A stretch of DNA of 64,000 nucleotides from Chthonomonas sp035294165 (GTDB taxonomy: Bacteria > Armatimonadota > Chthonomonadetes > Chthonomonadales > Chthonomonadaceae), in the NCBI RefSeq assembly GCF_035294165.1, contig NZ_DATGLN010000207.1, positions 62,001 through 126,000 of the forward strand, read 5' to 3'. Below the pieces are notes generated by a model. It saw only the letters and a list, made by a program, of their open reading frames with translations, did no database searches and was not told where the DNA came from. Of this stretch, positions 1 through 8,130 are shown one piece after another (position 1 is the stretch's first letter; each line of letters starts with the position of its first letter). Made by a program: the position numbers and the translations under genes.

Positions 1-276
1 GAGGGATATATTTCGCGTCAGGAGCAGCAGGTTGAACGGGCGAAGCGGCTAGAGGCCATCGAGATTCCGGAGGACATGGATTATGCCGCCGTGCGTGCTT
101 TGTCGTATGAAGGCAGAGAGAAGTTGGAGCGAGTTAGGCCTCGCACGCTAGGTCAGGCCGGAAGAATACCGGGGTTGCGGCCGGGCGATATCCAGGCGCT
201 GTACATTCATTTGGAGTTGCGAAGACGTCGCCGTGAGGCTGGGGTTATCATGGCATCTGCTGTTGAGGGAAGCTAA
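1..276 (+). CDS. mnmG: MnmG (GidA) tRNA uridine modification enzyme, C-terminal end
   Basis: The reading frame is open from base 1 and stops at TAA 274-276, so only the last 91 codons are present. The residues match the C-terminal helical domain of MnmG: an RQEQQ..R segment, then IPEDMDY, LSYEGREKL, RPRTLGQAGRIPG and a terminal helix. This domain binds MnmE and tRNA; MnmG with MnmE makes the 5-carboxymethylaminomethyl group on wobble uridine 34. The FAD-binding part lies upstream of the window. The stop overlaps the stop of the convergent ferredoxin gene by 4 bases, so there is no room for a separate terminator. Confidence 0.93.
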   Translation, partial: EGYISRQEQQVERAKRLEAIEIPEDMDYAAVRALSYEGREKLERVRPRTLGQAGRIPGLRPGDIQALYIHLELRRRRREAGVIMASAVEGS

Positions 277-656
277 TCGGTCGGAGAGGGTAGCCTGATG
301 CAAAGATGCGAGGGAAGGTTGCCGTTAGGCCTTCTCAGTAGGGCTTGGCAGGCAAGTCGAACACAGGGCTGATAAACATTTTCCAGGATCAGCCTATCGC
401 GTTCTGCCTCCTCCATCGGGGATAACAGTTCCATGCCCACCTCTACATGGACTCGGCAGGTGGTGCAGGCGCAGTTACCTCCGCATTCGTGCGGCAGGGC
501 GACACCAGCCTCTAAGAGCGCGTCTAGCAGCGTGTAGCCTTCCTCGGCTGAAATACGGATGTCATTCATTTCGGGGCCAGCGGTGTTGTGCACGGTCTGC
601 TCCCCCTCATGGCCGCCGCCCTCTCTCGCTAAGAAGATTTCCATTTTTGCTTTCAT
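273..656 (-). CDS. 2Fe-2S ferredoxin (adrenodoxin/Fdx type)
   Basis: 127 residues. The cluster motif is visible as C58-x5-C64-x2-C67 with the fourth ligand C103 (in RLACQ), the adrenodoxin/ISC-ferredoxin pattern; C62 and C98 are extra cysteines. The segment TLLDALLEAGVALPHECGG is the typical helix before the cluster loop, and LSPMEEAERDRL follows it. Such proteins are soluble one-electron carriers for Fe-S assembly or mono-oxygenases. Residues 10-30 are Gly/Glu rich and unlike the family, so translation may begin nearer the second or third Met. It lies 5 bases downstream of the beta-helix gene on the same strand, so the two are probably co-transcribed, though no functional link is evident. 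Confidence 0.88.
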   Translation of the reverse strand: MKAKMEIFLAREGGGHEGEQTVHNTAGPEMNDIRISAEEGYTLLDALLEAGVALPHECGGNCACTTCRVHVEVGMELLSPMEEAERDRLILENVYQPCVRLACQALLRRPNGNLPSHLCIRLPSPTD

Positions 657-661
657 TGGCT

Positions 662-2971
662 CTAGGGCAGAACGGTGATTCTGGTTGGAAAGACTCCGTC
701 GTCTATAAAGCGTTCTCCGCCCACGACGAGGCCGGCGCGGTAAAGATGCGTGCCGGGAGTCTGTACGCGAATGTAACCACTAACTTCCAGGGTTTGATGA
801 GCCGGCAAAGTGGCTTGCCCAAAGCCAAACCGATAGGGCCATAGGCCTGGCGGAAAGTCGCCGGGATGATCGGAGGTAACGGCAAGTTCGAGCGTGCCTA
901 ACTCCTCCTTGTAACCTGCCTGCTGCCATGACTGTTTTTCGTTGTAGACGAAGCCGGGTTTGGGCGTCTTCATGAGCGGGACATCTACAGGGAGATTGTT
1001 TTTAAGGACGAAGGTAACTTTTAACAGCTCGCCCACATGGAGAGTCTGCGGTTCAAAGCGAACCTCCAAAAGGTGGGGAACATTTTGAGGAAGAACCTCA
1101 ACAAAGAGCGACAAGGGGGGTGTAAGGTATTCGCCCTGGTGCTCTAGAAGGAGGTTAAGCCCGCGAGAGGTTAGGATAGTGTAGGGCAGTCGAAATCGAA
1201 TAAACGCCTCCGAACGGGCCACCGGCAGCATGGTTTTCCCGTTTATTTGTAATCGTCCACGGTCAAGATGTCTACCTTGTAGCGTAACTATATCTCCCGG
1301 ATGGATTTGGTTCGGCATCACCTTTTGGATGGTAGAAGTGCCTGCAGGATAATGTACGGCAATTTGAACGGTATGGCTCCAACCATACCCATCGAAAAGA
1401 CGCAGATCGGCCGTAGTGGCATGTGGTCGACTCCAAAAATCGGTAGGTATTTCCAGCTTTAAGTGATCCTTGTCGTGGGCTGTAATCCATAATGGGATAC
1501 CGTTTAGTTCCACAACGGGCGCGACTAGGGGAAGGCGCAAATGAAGATGCGAGAGAACTAGCGGTCTTCCAACCTGCAGGGTACGCGGTAGGGTAGGAAG
1601 GGTGGCTCGGTTGTCTTCAGCATAGACGGAGGGATCGCGATTGGTGTAGTGAGAGAGCGTATCGGTTTCGATGCAGCTTGTAGGGGATGCGGCTGAGAAT
1701 TGAGATGGGAGACAGAAGAAGTTATGGGAGAGATCTGCTTGTGTATTCAGAAGTTTTAGGGGTGTTTTGGCGCCGTAAAAGAGGTTATCGGTTAGATAAT
1801 AAGGCCCGGATGGAATAGAATCACGCCCATTTTGTCGCAGATAGACCAGAGGCGTATCTTGCCTTGGTGCATCGAAACCGAAAACGTTGTTTCTAAACAG
1901 AATATTTTGCCCGTTTTCTATTTCAACGGCACGCGTGGTGTCGTTGATGCACTCGTTGCCCAGCACCTTTGTGTTACGAGAGTAGCCAAGCCATAATCCA
2001 TAGTTGGAGTTGGAGCAGTTATTCTCCTCGATAATCGTATTGGCCACTAGGTCTACCTCAATCGCATTATTTGGGCTGAAGGAGCAGTCGTTGTTGCGAA
2101 AGCAGTTGTTGTCGGAACTAAATCGGGGTGGAACAGTGCGCCCAGGGACAAGGGGACCCTCATTCGCACGAACGAAGATGCCATCGCCGCCAAAGCGGAA
2201 GTCATTATCTTCTACCAGGTTATTATTGCTGGCATGTTCCAAACAGATGCCTGCCGAATCGAGCGTTGACCATCCTCCAAGCGCTTGATAGAGTTGCCCG
2301 GCTCCTGTTGTGCACCAGATGGCATGGTTCTTGAGAATGATGTTATGACCGGCATTCCATAGATGGATTCCCCAATTGTTATTGTAGGAGAGATCGCAAT
2401 TTGTGATGGTACAGTTTTGAGCACTTACGAGATCAATGCCGTCCCACGCATATTGGGCCTGGCTGTTGGAAATAGAACAATATTCGCTGTTGCGCACCAG
2501 AATTCCGGCACCCCACTGATCTTGGGGCTTGTTGCCGCTTTCGTCAATGACGGTGCCGACCCTAGGACAGCCGTTATGAGAGAGTGTGCTATCTAATATA
2601 CGGATGGACCGACTGTTCTCGATGAGAATGCCATAGAGACAACCCGCCACATTAGCATGGCGAATAGTGATGTTGCGGGCATGAACGATATGGATGCCGA
2701 TGCCGTGGTTATGGTAGGCACCGCGGATGCGGATGTTACGCAGGTCAAGCGTAAAGTCATGACCGCGTACAACCAACATAGAGAGATCGTGGTCTTGAAG
2801 GGTATAGGTACCAGGGAGAAAGTGGGTCGTTTTTGAGATGACAGAGTTCGGCTTTAGCACAACCTGTTGTGCTTTGAGAGATGGCGGGCAGAGCAAGAGG
2901 ATTGTGAAGAACATTCCTCTATAAGCCGTGAGCGCAGCGTTGTGATGCAGATGGACTAAGCGGATGGACAT
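662..2971 (-). CDS. Secreted right-handed beta-helix protein with IPT/TIG-like domain
   Basis: 769 residues with a Sec-type signal (hydrophobic stretch about 18-33, then LKAQQ). Residues about 60-420 are a parallel beta-helix of NosD/pectate-lyase type, seen as repeated units such as N-x-I-x-x-N and 'VEDNDFRFGGDGIFV'. About residues 540-620 resemble an IPT/TIG fold (IQKVMPNQIHPGDIVTLQGRHL), and the C-terminal 150 residues look like an immunoglobulin-like CARDB/BsuPI-type domain. The likely role is binding or cleaving a polysaccharide outside the cell; no catalytic residues can be assigned. It is followed closely by the ferredoxin and lies 37 bases downstream of the histidine kinase. Confidence 0.8.
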   Translation of the reverse strand: MSIRLVHLHHNAALTAYRGMFFTILLLCPPSLKAQQVVLKPNSVISKTTHFLPGTYTLQDHDLSMLVVRGHDFTLDLRNIRIRGAYHNHGIGIHIVHARNITIRHANVAGCLYGILIENSRSIRILDSTLSHNGCPRVGTVIDESGNKPQDQWGAGILVRNSEYCSISNSQAQYAWDGIDLVSAQNCTITNCDLSYNNNWGIHLWNAGHNIILKNHAIWCTTGAGQLYQALGGWSTLDSAGICLEHASNNNLVEDNDFRFGGDGIFVRANEGPLVPGRTVPPRFSSDNNCFRNNDCSFSPNNAIEVDLVANTIIEENNCSNSNYGLWLGYSRNTKVLGNECINDTTRAVEIENGQNILFRNNVFGFDAPRQDTPLVYLRQNGRDSIPSGPYYLTDNLFYGAKTPLKLLNTQADLSHNFFCLPSQFSAASPTSCIETDTLSHYTNRDPSVYAEDNRATLPTLPRTLQVGRPLVLSHLHLRLPLVAPVVELNGIPLWITAHDKDHLKLEIPTDFWSRPHATTADLRLFDGYGWSHTVQIAVHYPAGTSTIQKVMPNQIHPGDIVTLQGRHLDRGRLQINGKTMLPVARSEAFIRFRLPYTILTSRGLNLLLEHQGEYLTPPLSLFVEVLPQNVPHLLEVRFEPQTLHVGELLKVTFVLKNNLPVDVPLMKTPKPGFVYNEKQSWQQAGYKEELGTLELAVTSDHPGDFPPGLWPYRFGFGQATLPAHQTLEVSGYIRVQTPGTHLYRAGLVVGGERFIDDGVFPTRITVLP

Positions 2972-3008
2972 GAGCGACCTTCGTTAGATAAATTTTAGAA
3001 TTCGGAAT

Positions 3009-5207
3009 TTAAGCGTGCGTATCGAGCACCTCACGAACTTTTCGCAGGAGGCTGCCCGGTGTAAAAGGTTTGGGTAAGAAAAAGATACCCGGTTCGAGCA
3101 CACCTTGATGCACAATGGCGTTCTCGGTGTAGCCTGAGACATAGAGAACTTTCTCGACCTTACCGGTTTGCAGGAGGTGTTCGGCGAGATCGCGTCCGCT
3201 CATACCGGGCATGATGGCATCGGTGATGAGAAGATGAATGGGGGTGGGATGGTGCTCAGCAAGCCGCATGGCCTCTTCTCCGGTACCGGCTTCGAGCACG
3301 GTGTAGCCCTGTGCCCGAAGTGCGGAGGCGGCAACTTCGCGCACGATCGGTTCATCTTCGGCCAGAAGGATGGTTTCTGTGCCTTTGGGGATAGGGGGAA
3401 GGGTAGGTTCATGCGGTTGAAGCTCTTCAGGGGCGCCTTCGGCGTGAGGAAGGAAGATTTTAAATGTGGTACCATGCCCCGGCTCGCTGTAGAGCCAGAT
3501 GTGCCCTCCCGCTTGCTTTACAATGCCGTAGCAGGTTGCCAGACCAAGTCCGGTGCCGCGGCCTTGCTGTTTTGTGGTGAAGAAAGGTTCAAAGATATGT
3601 TGTTGAATACTTTCATCCATACCTATACCGGTATCGCTTACCGTAAGCATAACGTAATTGCCGGGGTGCACCCCCTCATGGCGCTGGGCATAGGTCTCAT
3701 CAATGACGGCGTCTTCCACAGCGATCGTGAGAGTGCCACCCTGAGGCATTGCATCACGTGAGTTGACCGCCAGATTCACCAGTATCTGCTCCATTTGGCC
3801 GGGGTCAACCTTTACGGGATGTACCTGTTTCACTTCAACATGCAGTTCGATGTTTTCACCGATAAGCCTTTGCAACATGGGATGAAGGTTTTGGACGAGT
3901 TCATCGAGACGGATGAGACGAGGCTGTATGATCTGGCGACGCGCGAAGGCCAGCAGGTGCTGAGTGAGGGTGGCGGCACTTTCCGCGGCGCGCTCGGTGT
4001 CGCGAAGTCGCGCTTGAATCGGGTGGTCGGGGGGAAGCTCTTCAGAAGCAAGCTCCATATAGCCGAAGATGGCGGTGAGAATGTTGTTGAAGTCGTGTGC
4101 GATGCCGCCGGCGAGGCGTCCAAGACTCTCCAGTTTTTGAGCCGCCAGTAGCTCCTGTTCGAGGCGTTTCTTCTCTGTAATGTCCATTCCGCAGGCGATT
4201 AGGCCGACAACTTCGTTTTCTGAGAGGAGGGGAACCCAGCCAAACACCACGTTCCGAATGGAACCGTCCTTGCGTAGAGCGCGTACTTCGACATCCATTA
4301 CAGGATTTTTCTCATGCAGAGTGTGAGCAAACATCGCTTGCAATCTTTCTGCTTCATCAGGCGGTAACACGACAAGAAACGATAGACCGATAAGCTCTTC
4401 GGGACTATAACCTAGGTCCTGAGATGCTTTAGGGTTGACATAGGAGAAGCGCCCCTCTCTGTCTATGACCACGATGGAGAGAAGGCTATTTTCGAGCACC
4501 TTATCACGGAACTCTTTCTCTTTTTGGAGTTGATCGAACTGGGAGCGAGTCAGGGTTAAGGAATGCTCGTAGTTGCTCGATAGTTTCTTCAGATTATTGA
4601 ACCCCCAAAAGACGAAAGCAATGCCGAAGAGCAGCAGTAGAGCCACAAGAGCAAACATAAGGGAGAGATGGCTATAGTATGTGTGAAGCCGCAGCGCTAG
4701 CAACCTTTGCTCTTCCCCTATAAATGCGACTAGGAGGGCATCTAGGGCCTGATGAGAACGAAATACATGTAGGTCAGCATCCCTGAGAGCCGTGCTTAGC
4801 TTAGGGGCAGCGATGCTTTTCAGGGTGGCCTGATGCCATTCGGCAAGCAAAGTTTTGGCGGTATCGAGCCGGTGCACCTGGATAGGGTTGTCGGCAACCT
4901 CTTTTTGTAGGGAGGAGAGGGAGAGAAAGAGCGACACTGTAACGGTTTGGTAGGCAGTAAGGGCATGAGAAGAGCGAAAGAGGAGAAAATGAAGATAGGC
5001 CGACTCGGCCTCGTTAAAGTTGCGTTGGATGTTTTCCGCGTTCGAAATAACCTGGTAGGTATGATTTACCCAGGAGATGGCGTTTCTAAGAGCGAGCACA
5101 TTCCAGAAGAGCACGCCGATGAGAATGGCTTCGATACCGAGAGGGACGGCAAGAGAAGAGAAAAAGCGACGGCGAAAGATATGTGTATCAGGTAGTGTGT
5201 ACGACAT
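3009..5207 (-). CDS. Membrane hybrid sensor histidine kinase (CHASE3-PAS-HisKA-HATPase-REC)
   Basis: 732 residues. There is a transmembrane helix at about 17-41, an extracytoplasmic four-helix sensor of CHASE3 type at about 45-175, and a second transmembrane helix at about 181-205. A PAS domain follows at about 235-350 (ending in GMDITEKKRLEQEL). The dimerisation/phosphoacceptor helix carries His370 in GGIAHDFNN. The ATPase has N box NLAVNSRDAMP, G1 DTGIGM and G2 GTGLGLA. A C-terminal receiver domain starts near 613 (ILLAEDEP) with its phosphoacceptor Asp in LLITDAIMPGM and the conserved Lys in LPKPF. The HDFNN H-box and attached receiver fit the multi-sensor hybrid kinase group. No cognate regulator lies next to it; the divergent neighbour is the PhyH-like gene. 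Confidence 0.92.
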   Translation of the reverse strand: MSYTLPDTHIFRRRFFSSLAVPLGIEAILIGVLFWNVLALRNAISWVNHTYQVISNAENIQRNFNEAESAYLHFLLFRSSHALTAYQTVTVSLFLSLSSLQKEVADNPIQVHRLDTAKTLLAEWHQATLKSIAAPKLSTALRDADLHVFRSHQALDALLVAFIGEEQRLLALRLHTYYSHLSLMFALVALLLLFGIAFVFWGFNNLKKLSSNYEHSLTLTRSQFDQLQKEKEFRDKVLENSLLSIVVIDREGRFSYVNPKASQDLGYSPEELIGLSFLVVLPPDEAERLQAMFAHTLHEKNPVMDVEVRALRKDGSIRNVVFGWVPLLSENEVVGLIACGMDITEKKRLEQELLAAQKLESLGRLAGGIAHDFNNILTAIFGYMELASEELPPDHPIQARLRDTERAAESAATLTQHLLAFARRQIIQPRLIRLDELVQNLHPMLQRLIGENIELHVEVKQVHPVKVDPGQMEQILVNLAVNSRDAMPQGGTLTIAVEDAVIDETYAQRHEGVHPGNYVMLTVSDTGIGMDESIQQHIFEPFFTTKQQGRGTGLGLATCYGIVKQAGGHIWLYSEPGHGTTFKIFLPHAEGAPEELQPHEPTLPPIPKGTETILLAEDEPIVREVAASALRAQGYTVLEAGTGEEAMRLAEHHPTPIHLLITDAIMPGMSGRDLAEHLLQTGKVEKVLYVSGYTENAIVHQGVLEPGIFFLPKPFTPGSLLRKVREVLDTHA

Positions 5208-5448
5208 ATAGCTACCTTTCCATTGTTTATCTACTTATTCACGCAAGGAAGTAAAGAATCCTACATACTTCGGTTTCTCTATGGCGAGACAATGAATGTA
5301 AACGGCCGGATAAGTTCCCGTTAAGGAGTTTGGGTTAAAGCAATCCTATCGCTTGGGGAAGAATATCCTTTCTAGTAACGGGGCCGATCATGGGGTAATA
5401 TTTCGTATCATATTGAAGATCAAATCGTGCGAGAGGAGAACTTAGGCA

Positions 5449-6309
5449 ATGAAGACGATTCCGTTCAATTCAGAGGCCATTCCGGGCAGGTACCGGATTA
5501 CTTACAGAGTGCGGGATGCGCATCGTGGATATCCTATTCGGGAGGTCGAAGTGCTTGCCACCCCCGAGGAGATCGCCGCGTTTGTGCAAGACGGCTATTT
5601 GGTACGCGAGCGCTTGATCCCGATGGATCAGGTAGAGCGCCTCCGTTGTGCGTTGGATGAGGCGATCGCGGCGGATACAAATTTGGAAACAGGGGGCGGT
5701 CGTGCTTTTGGAGGGATATTTATCCGTCACCTTTTAGATAAGCATCCGACGTTTTTGGAACTGCTAACCTTTCAACCGACGCTATCGGTTGCCAGAGCGC
5801 TTCTCGGCCCCTCGGTGCAGTGGCGTGGGCTTACCGGTCGCGTCTGTTTCCCGGACGATCCCAATAAGGAGACGGAGTGGCATTTCCATCAGCGCGTGGT
5901 GCCCGATCCCCTGCCGCCGTTTTTTGCGCGTCCTGAAACGCTCGAAGTGTTGCTTTATTTGGACGATATTAACGAGAAGAGTGGTCCCTTGTGTATCCTG
6001 CCAGGGTCGCACCGCTGGTTGGAGCGCGATCTCGACAAGGACGATTTCGATGACAAGCCCGGCCAGGTCGTTCTGAAGGTACCGGCAGGGAGTGCGGTGA
6101 TTATGCATGGTTCTCTATGGCATCGGGCCATGCCCACTTTGCCGGGCTGCTCTATGCGGCGCCTGCTTCTGTGGAGCTATGGGCCAACCTGGCAGAAGCC
6201 CAGCATTTACGGGGTTAAACCCACCAACGGATTGACCGCACAACTTCTTGCCGATCCCAATACCGACGAGGAGATTCGCGAGTTGCTAGGCGTTGCCGGA
6301 TATATGTAA
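5449..6309 (+). CDS. Phytanoyl-CoA dioxygenase (PhyH) family protein
   Basis: 286 residues, no signal. The cupin-type core of Fe(II)/2-oxoglutarate oxygenases is recognisable from VLLYLDDINEKSGPLCILPGSH and VPAGSAVIMHGSLWHRA; His225 in the latter should be the distal iron ligand. The proximal ligand motif is normally H-x-D. Here it reads W-H145-F-H147-Q, so the carboxylate position appears to be histidine. Either the iron site is three-His, or alignment of this subfamily is shifted and another acid serves. ATG 5449 follows GAGAGGAGA 12-20 bases upstream. The substrate is unknown. The gene is monocistronic, divergent from the kinase, with a palindrome 40 bases past the stop. Confidence 0.8.
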   Translation: MKTIPFNSEAIPGRYRITYRVRDAHRGYPIREVEVLATPEEIAAFVQDGYLVRERLIPMDQVERLRCALDEAIAADTNLETGGGRAFGGIFIRHLLDKHPTFLELLTFQPTLSVARALLGPSVQWRGLTGRVCFPDDPNKETEWHFHQRVVPDPLPPFFARPETLEVLLYLDDINEKSGPLCILPGSHRWLERDLDKDDFDDKPGQVVLKVPAGSAVIMHGSLWHRAMPTLPGCSMRRLLLWSYGPTWQKPSIYGVKPTNGLTAQLLADPNTDEEIRELLGVAGYM

Positions 6310-6351
6310 GCACAGGGGACACTCCGTAGCCGTTAAAACGATACGGCTTTA

Positions 6352-6380
6352 GTAGGGGCGGGTTTGAAACCCGCCCCTAC
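6352..6380. repeat. Perfect REP-like palindrome
   Basis: A 29-base perfect inverted repeat with 13-14 bp arms (GTAGGGGCGGGTT and its complement) around a 1-3 base centre. It lies 42 bases past the stop of the PhyH-like gene. There is no T-run on either side, so it is a poor intrinsic terminator. Similar GTAGGGGCGGGTT palindromes are familiar as dispersed intergenic repeats in several bacteria, so this is probably a REP/MITE-like element; copy number cannot be judged here. Confidence 0.75.
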
Positions 6381-6611
6381 ATGGATGGGGTCTCCCACAC
6401 AAAACAGACTTACCACTGACCCGCTGTGCCGACGAGCCGAACCGTCTTGATTTGCCCTTCCAACCCGACGATGCCACCGCACCGCAACTTGCAACGGGTT
6501 CTATAGGGGCATGTTTGCACGCAGGCAACGGCTTGTAACATGTGCTCTTGCATCGGAGAAAGGAGGTATGGAATACTAAAGCGGATGTAAAGATTTCAAC
6601 GGGTAAGTGAA
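6381..6611. other. Intergenic region upstream of the C11-like lipoprotein
   Basis: With the palindrome this makes up a 302-base gap. No gene-sized frame is seen. At 6558-6580 a strong ribosome-binding sequence (AGAAAGGAGG) is followed two bases later by ATG GAA TAC TAA, a three-codon frame. The next real start, ATG 6612, has only a weak purine stretch (GGTAAGTG) before it. No convincing promoter was identified. Confidence 0.5.
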
Positions 6612-8126
6612 ATGATCAAGCGATTGAAATGCGGCTGGCAGAGGGTGGGAGTCTGCCTTGGTGCGTTTGGTATTTGGGCGGCATCTCTTTCAGGATGTGG
6701 AGGGGGAACAGGCAGCCTAGGAGGTAGCACGGGCGGAGCAAACTTGCCTCCACCGACTCCTGGCCCATACACAGGGCGGGCCGCTTGCAGTGCCAATCCG
6801 CACCAGAACGGACGAGCGCGCTGGACGATTCTCATCTATATGCAGGCCGCTAACAACCTGCAGCCCTACAGCTTGGAAAATGTAGCGCAGATGGCCTCGG
6901 TCGGCTCCGATAGCAACATCAACATTGTGCTGCAGTGGAAGCAGATACCGGCCAGCAAAACCAATAACTGCCCGAACTGTAACCCCTCTTTTTATGGGGT
7001 TAGACGATACCTCATTCATCAACACAGCCAGGCCGACATCAACGCGATAGCCAACGGCGATACGCGCCCGCTAAACAGCGACCGGTTGCCAGACCCGCCC
7101 GGGAATACTCCGGTCAATACCAGCGGCTTCAAGGATACCCTGCCCGACCCCAATGGCCGCCCCAATGGCACCGAGGATATGGGAAACTACCAGACGTTGG
7201 CCGACTTTGTGCGATGGGGAACCCAGACCTTCCCGGCCGATAACGTGGCGCTGCTGATATGGGATCACGGTTCGGGCTGGCTAAATGTCTATCGCTCGGC
7301 AGCAAACAGAACTGTACCGTCCAACACCGGAACACGGGCCGTGGCGGAAGATGACGAATATACCGATGAGATCGAGACATGGGAGTTGCCGCAGGCCTTG
7401 GCCGCTGCGGCTCAACCCATAGATATGCTGATTCTCGACTGCTCTCTGGAACAGATGACAGAGGTGGCCTACGAGGTGCGACATTCAGCCCGGATCATGG
7501 TTGGGTCGGAAGAAAGCCCACCCGCGCCCGGCTATCCGTATGACAAATGGCTTGGCGATCTGAAGGCGAGCGGAGGCACCTTTACCGACTGCGATTTGGG
7601 AAACGCCATCATCCATGAGTTTATCAACGATCCACTCTATGTGAACGATACGGGAGGTTATGCCTCTGAGCTGACGCAGTCCATGATTGACCTAAGCCAG
7701 ATGGATAATGTGGTCAGCGCGCTTGACAACTTTGGGGCTGTGCTTGGCATCCATGTGAACGATCAACAGAATCTTTTTTATCGTCTTCGCCAAGACCCCA
7801 ATTTCCAAAACCGTCAGCTAGGAGGTGCGCAGCACTACACGACAAGCTATCGAGACAACAAGGATTTATGGGACTACGCCGAGTTGGTGAGGACGGGAAC
7901 ATCGGACACGGATATGCAACAGGCGGCCATTGCCATAGAGAATGCGCTTACCGGGCCGAATGGGGCTATTCTTGAGGCGATGCACGGCCCAACAGGGCAA
8001 GATGGCTCTCATGGGTTGGCAATCTATGTGCCGGCGCCCAGTGGATTTATTAACTCCTACTATAATCTTGCCATCACCCGCGCAGCTCCTCATTGGCCGC
8101 GCTTTTTATTGGCGCAAGTGAAGTGA
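6612..8126 (+). CDS. Clostripain-family (peptidase C11) lipoprotein with altered active site
   Basis: 504 residues. A lipoprotein signal ends in the lipobox L-S-G-C29 and is followed by a Gly/Pro-rich linker, so the protein should be tethered to a membrane. The fold is that of clostripain-like cysteine peptidases: WTILIYMQAANNL (first strand), a catalytic His219 in LLIWDHGSGW, and the segment MLILDCSLEQMTEVAYEV. In this family the last segment normally reads FDACLM..EVAYE, with Cys as nucleophile. Aligning on the EVAYE anchor puts Ser278 at the nucleophile position and Cys277 one residue early. The following GSEESPPAPGYPYD matches the substrate-pocket region of active members. It could be a serine variant, a shifted Cys nucleophile or a non-catalytic binder. 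Convergent with priA, stops 4 bases apart. Confidence 0.83.
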   Translation: MIKRLKCGWQRVGVCLGAFGIWAASLSGCGGGTGSLGGSTGGANLPPPTPGPYTGRAACSANPHQNGRARWTILIYMQAANNLQPYSLENVAQMASVGSDSNINIVLQWKQIPASKTNNCPNCNPSFYGVRRYLIHQHSQADINAIANGDTRPLNSDRLPDPPGNTPVNTSGFKDTLPDPNGRPNGTEDMGNYQTLADFVRWGTQTFPADNVALLIWDHGSGWLNVYRSAANRTVPSNTGTRAVAEDDEYTDEIETWELPQALAAAAQPIDMLILDCSLEQMTEVAYEVRHSARIMVGSEESPPAPGYPYDKWLGDLKASGGTFTDCDLGNAIIHEFINDPLYVNDTGGYASELTQSMIDLSQMDNVVSALDNFGAVLGIHVNDQQNLFYRLRQDPNFQNRQLGGAQHYTTSYRDNKDLWDYAELVRTGTSDTDMQQAAIAIENALTGPNGAILEAMHGPTGQDGSHGLAIYVPAPSGFINSYYNLAITRAAPHWPRFLLAQVK

Positions 8127-8130
8127 GGCT

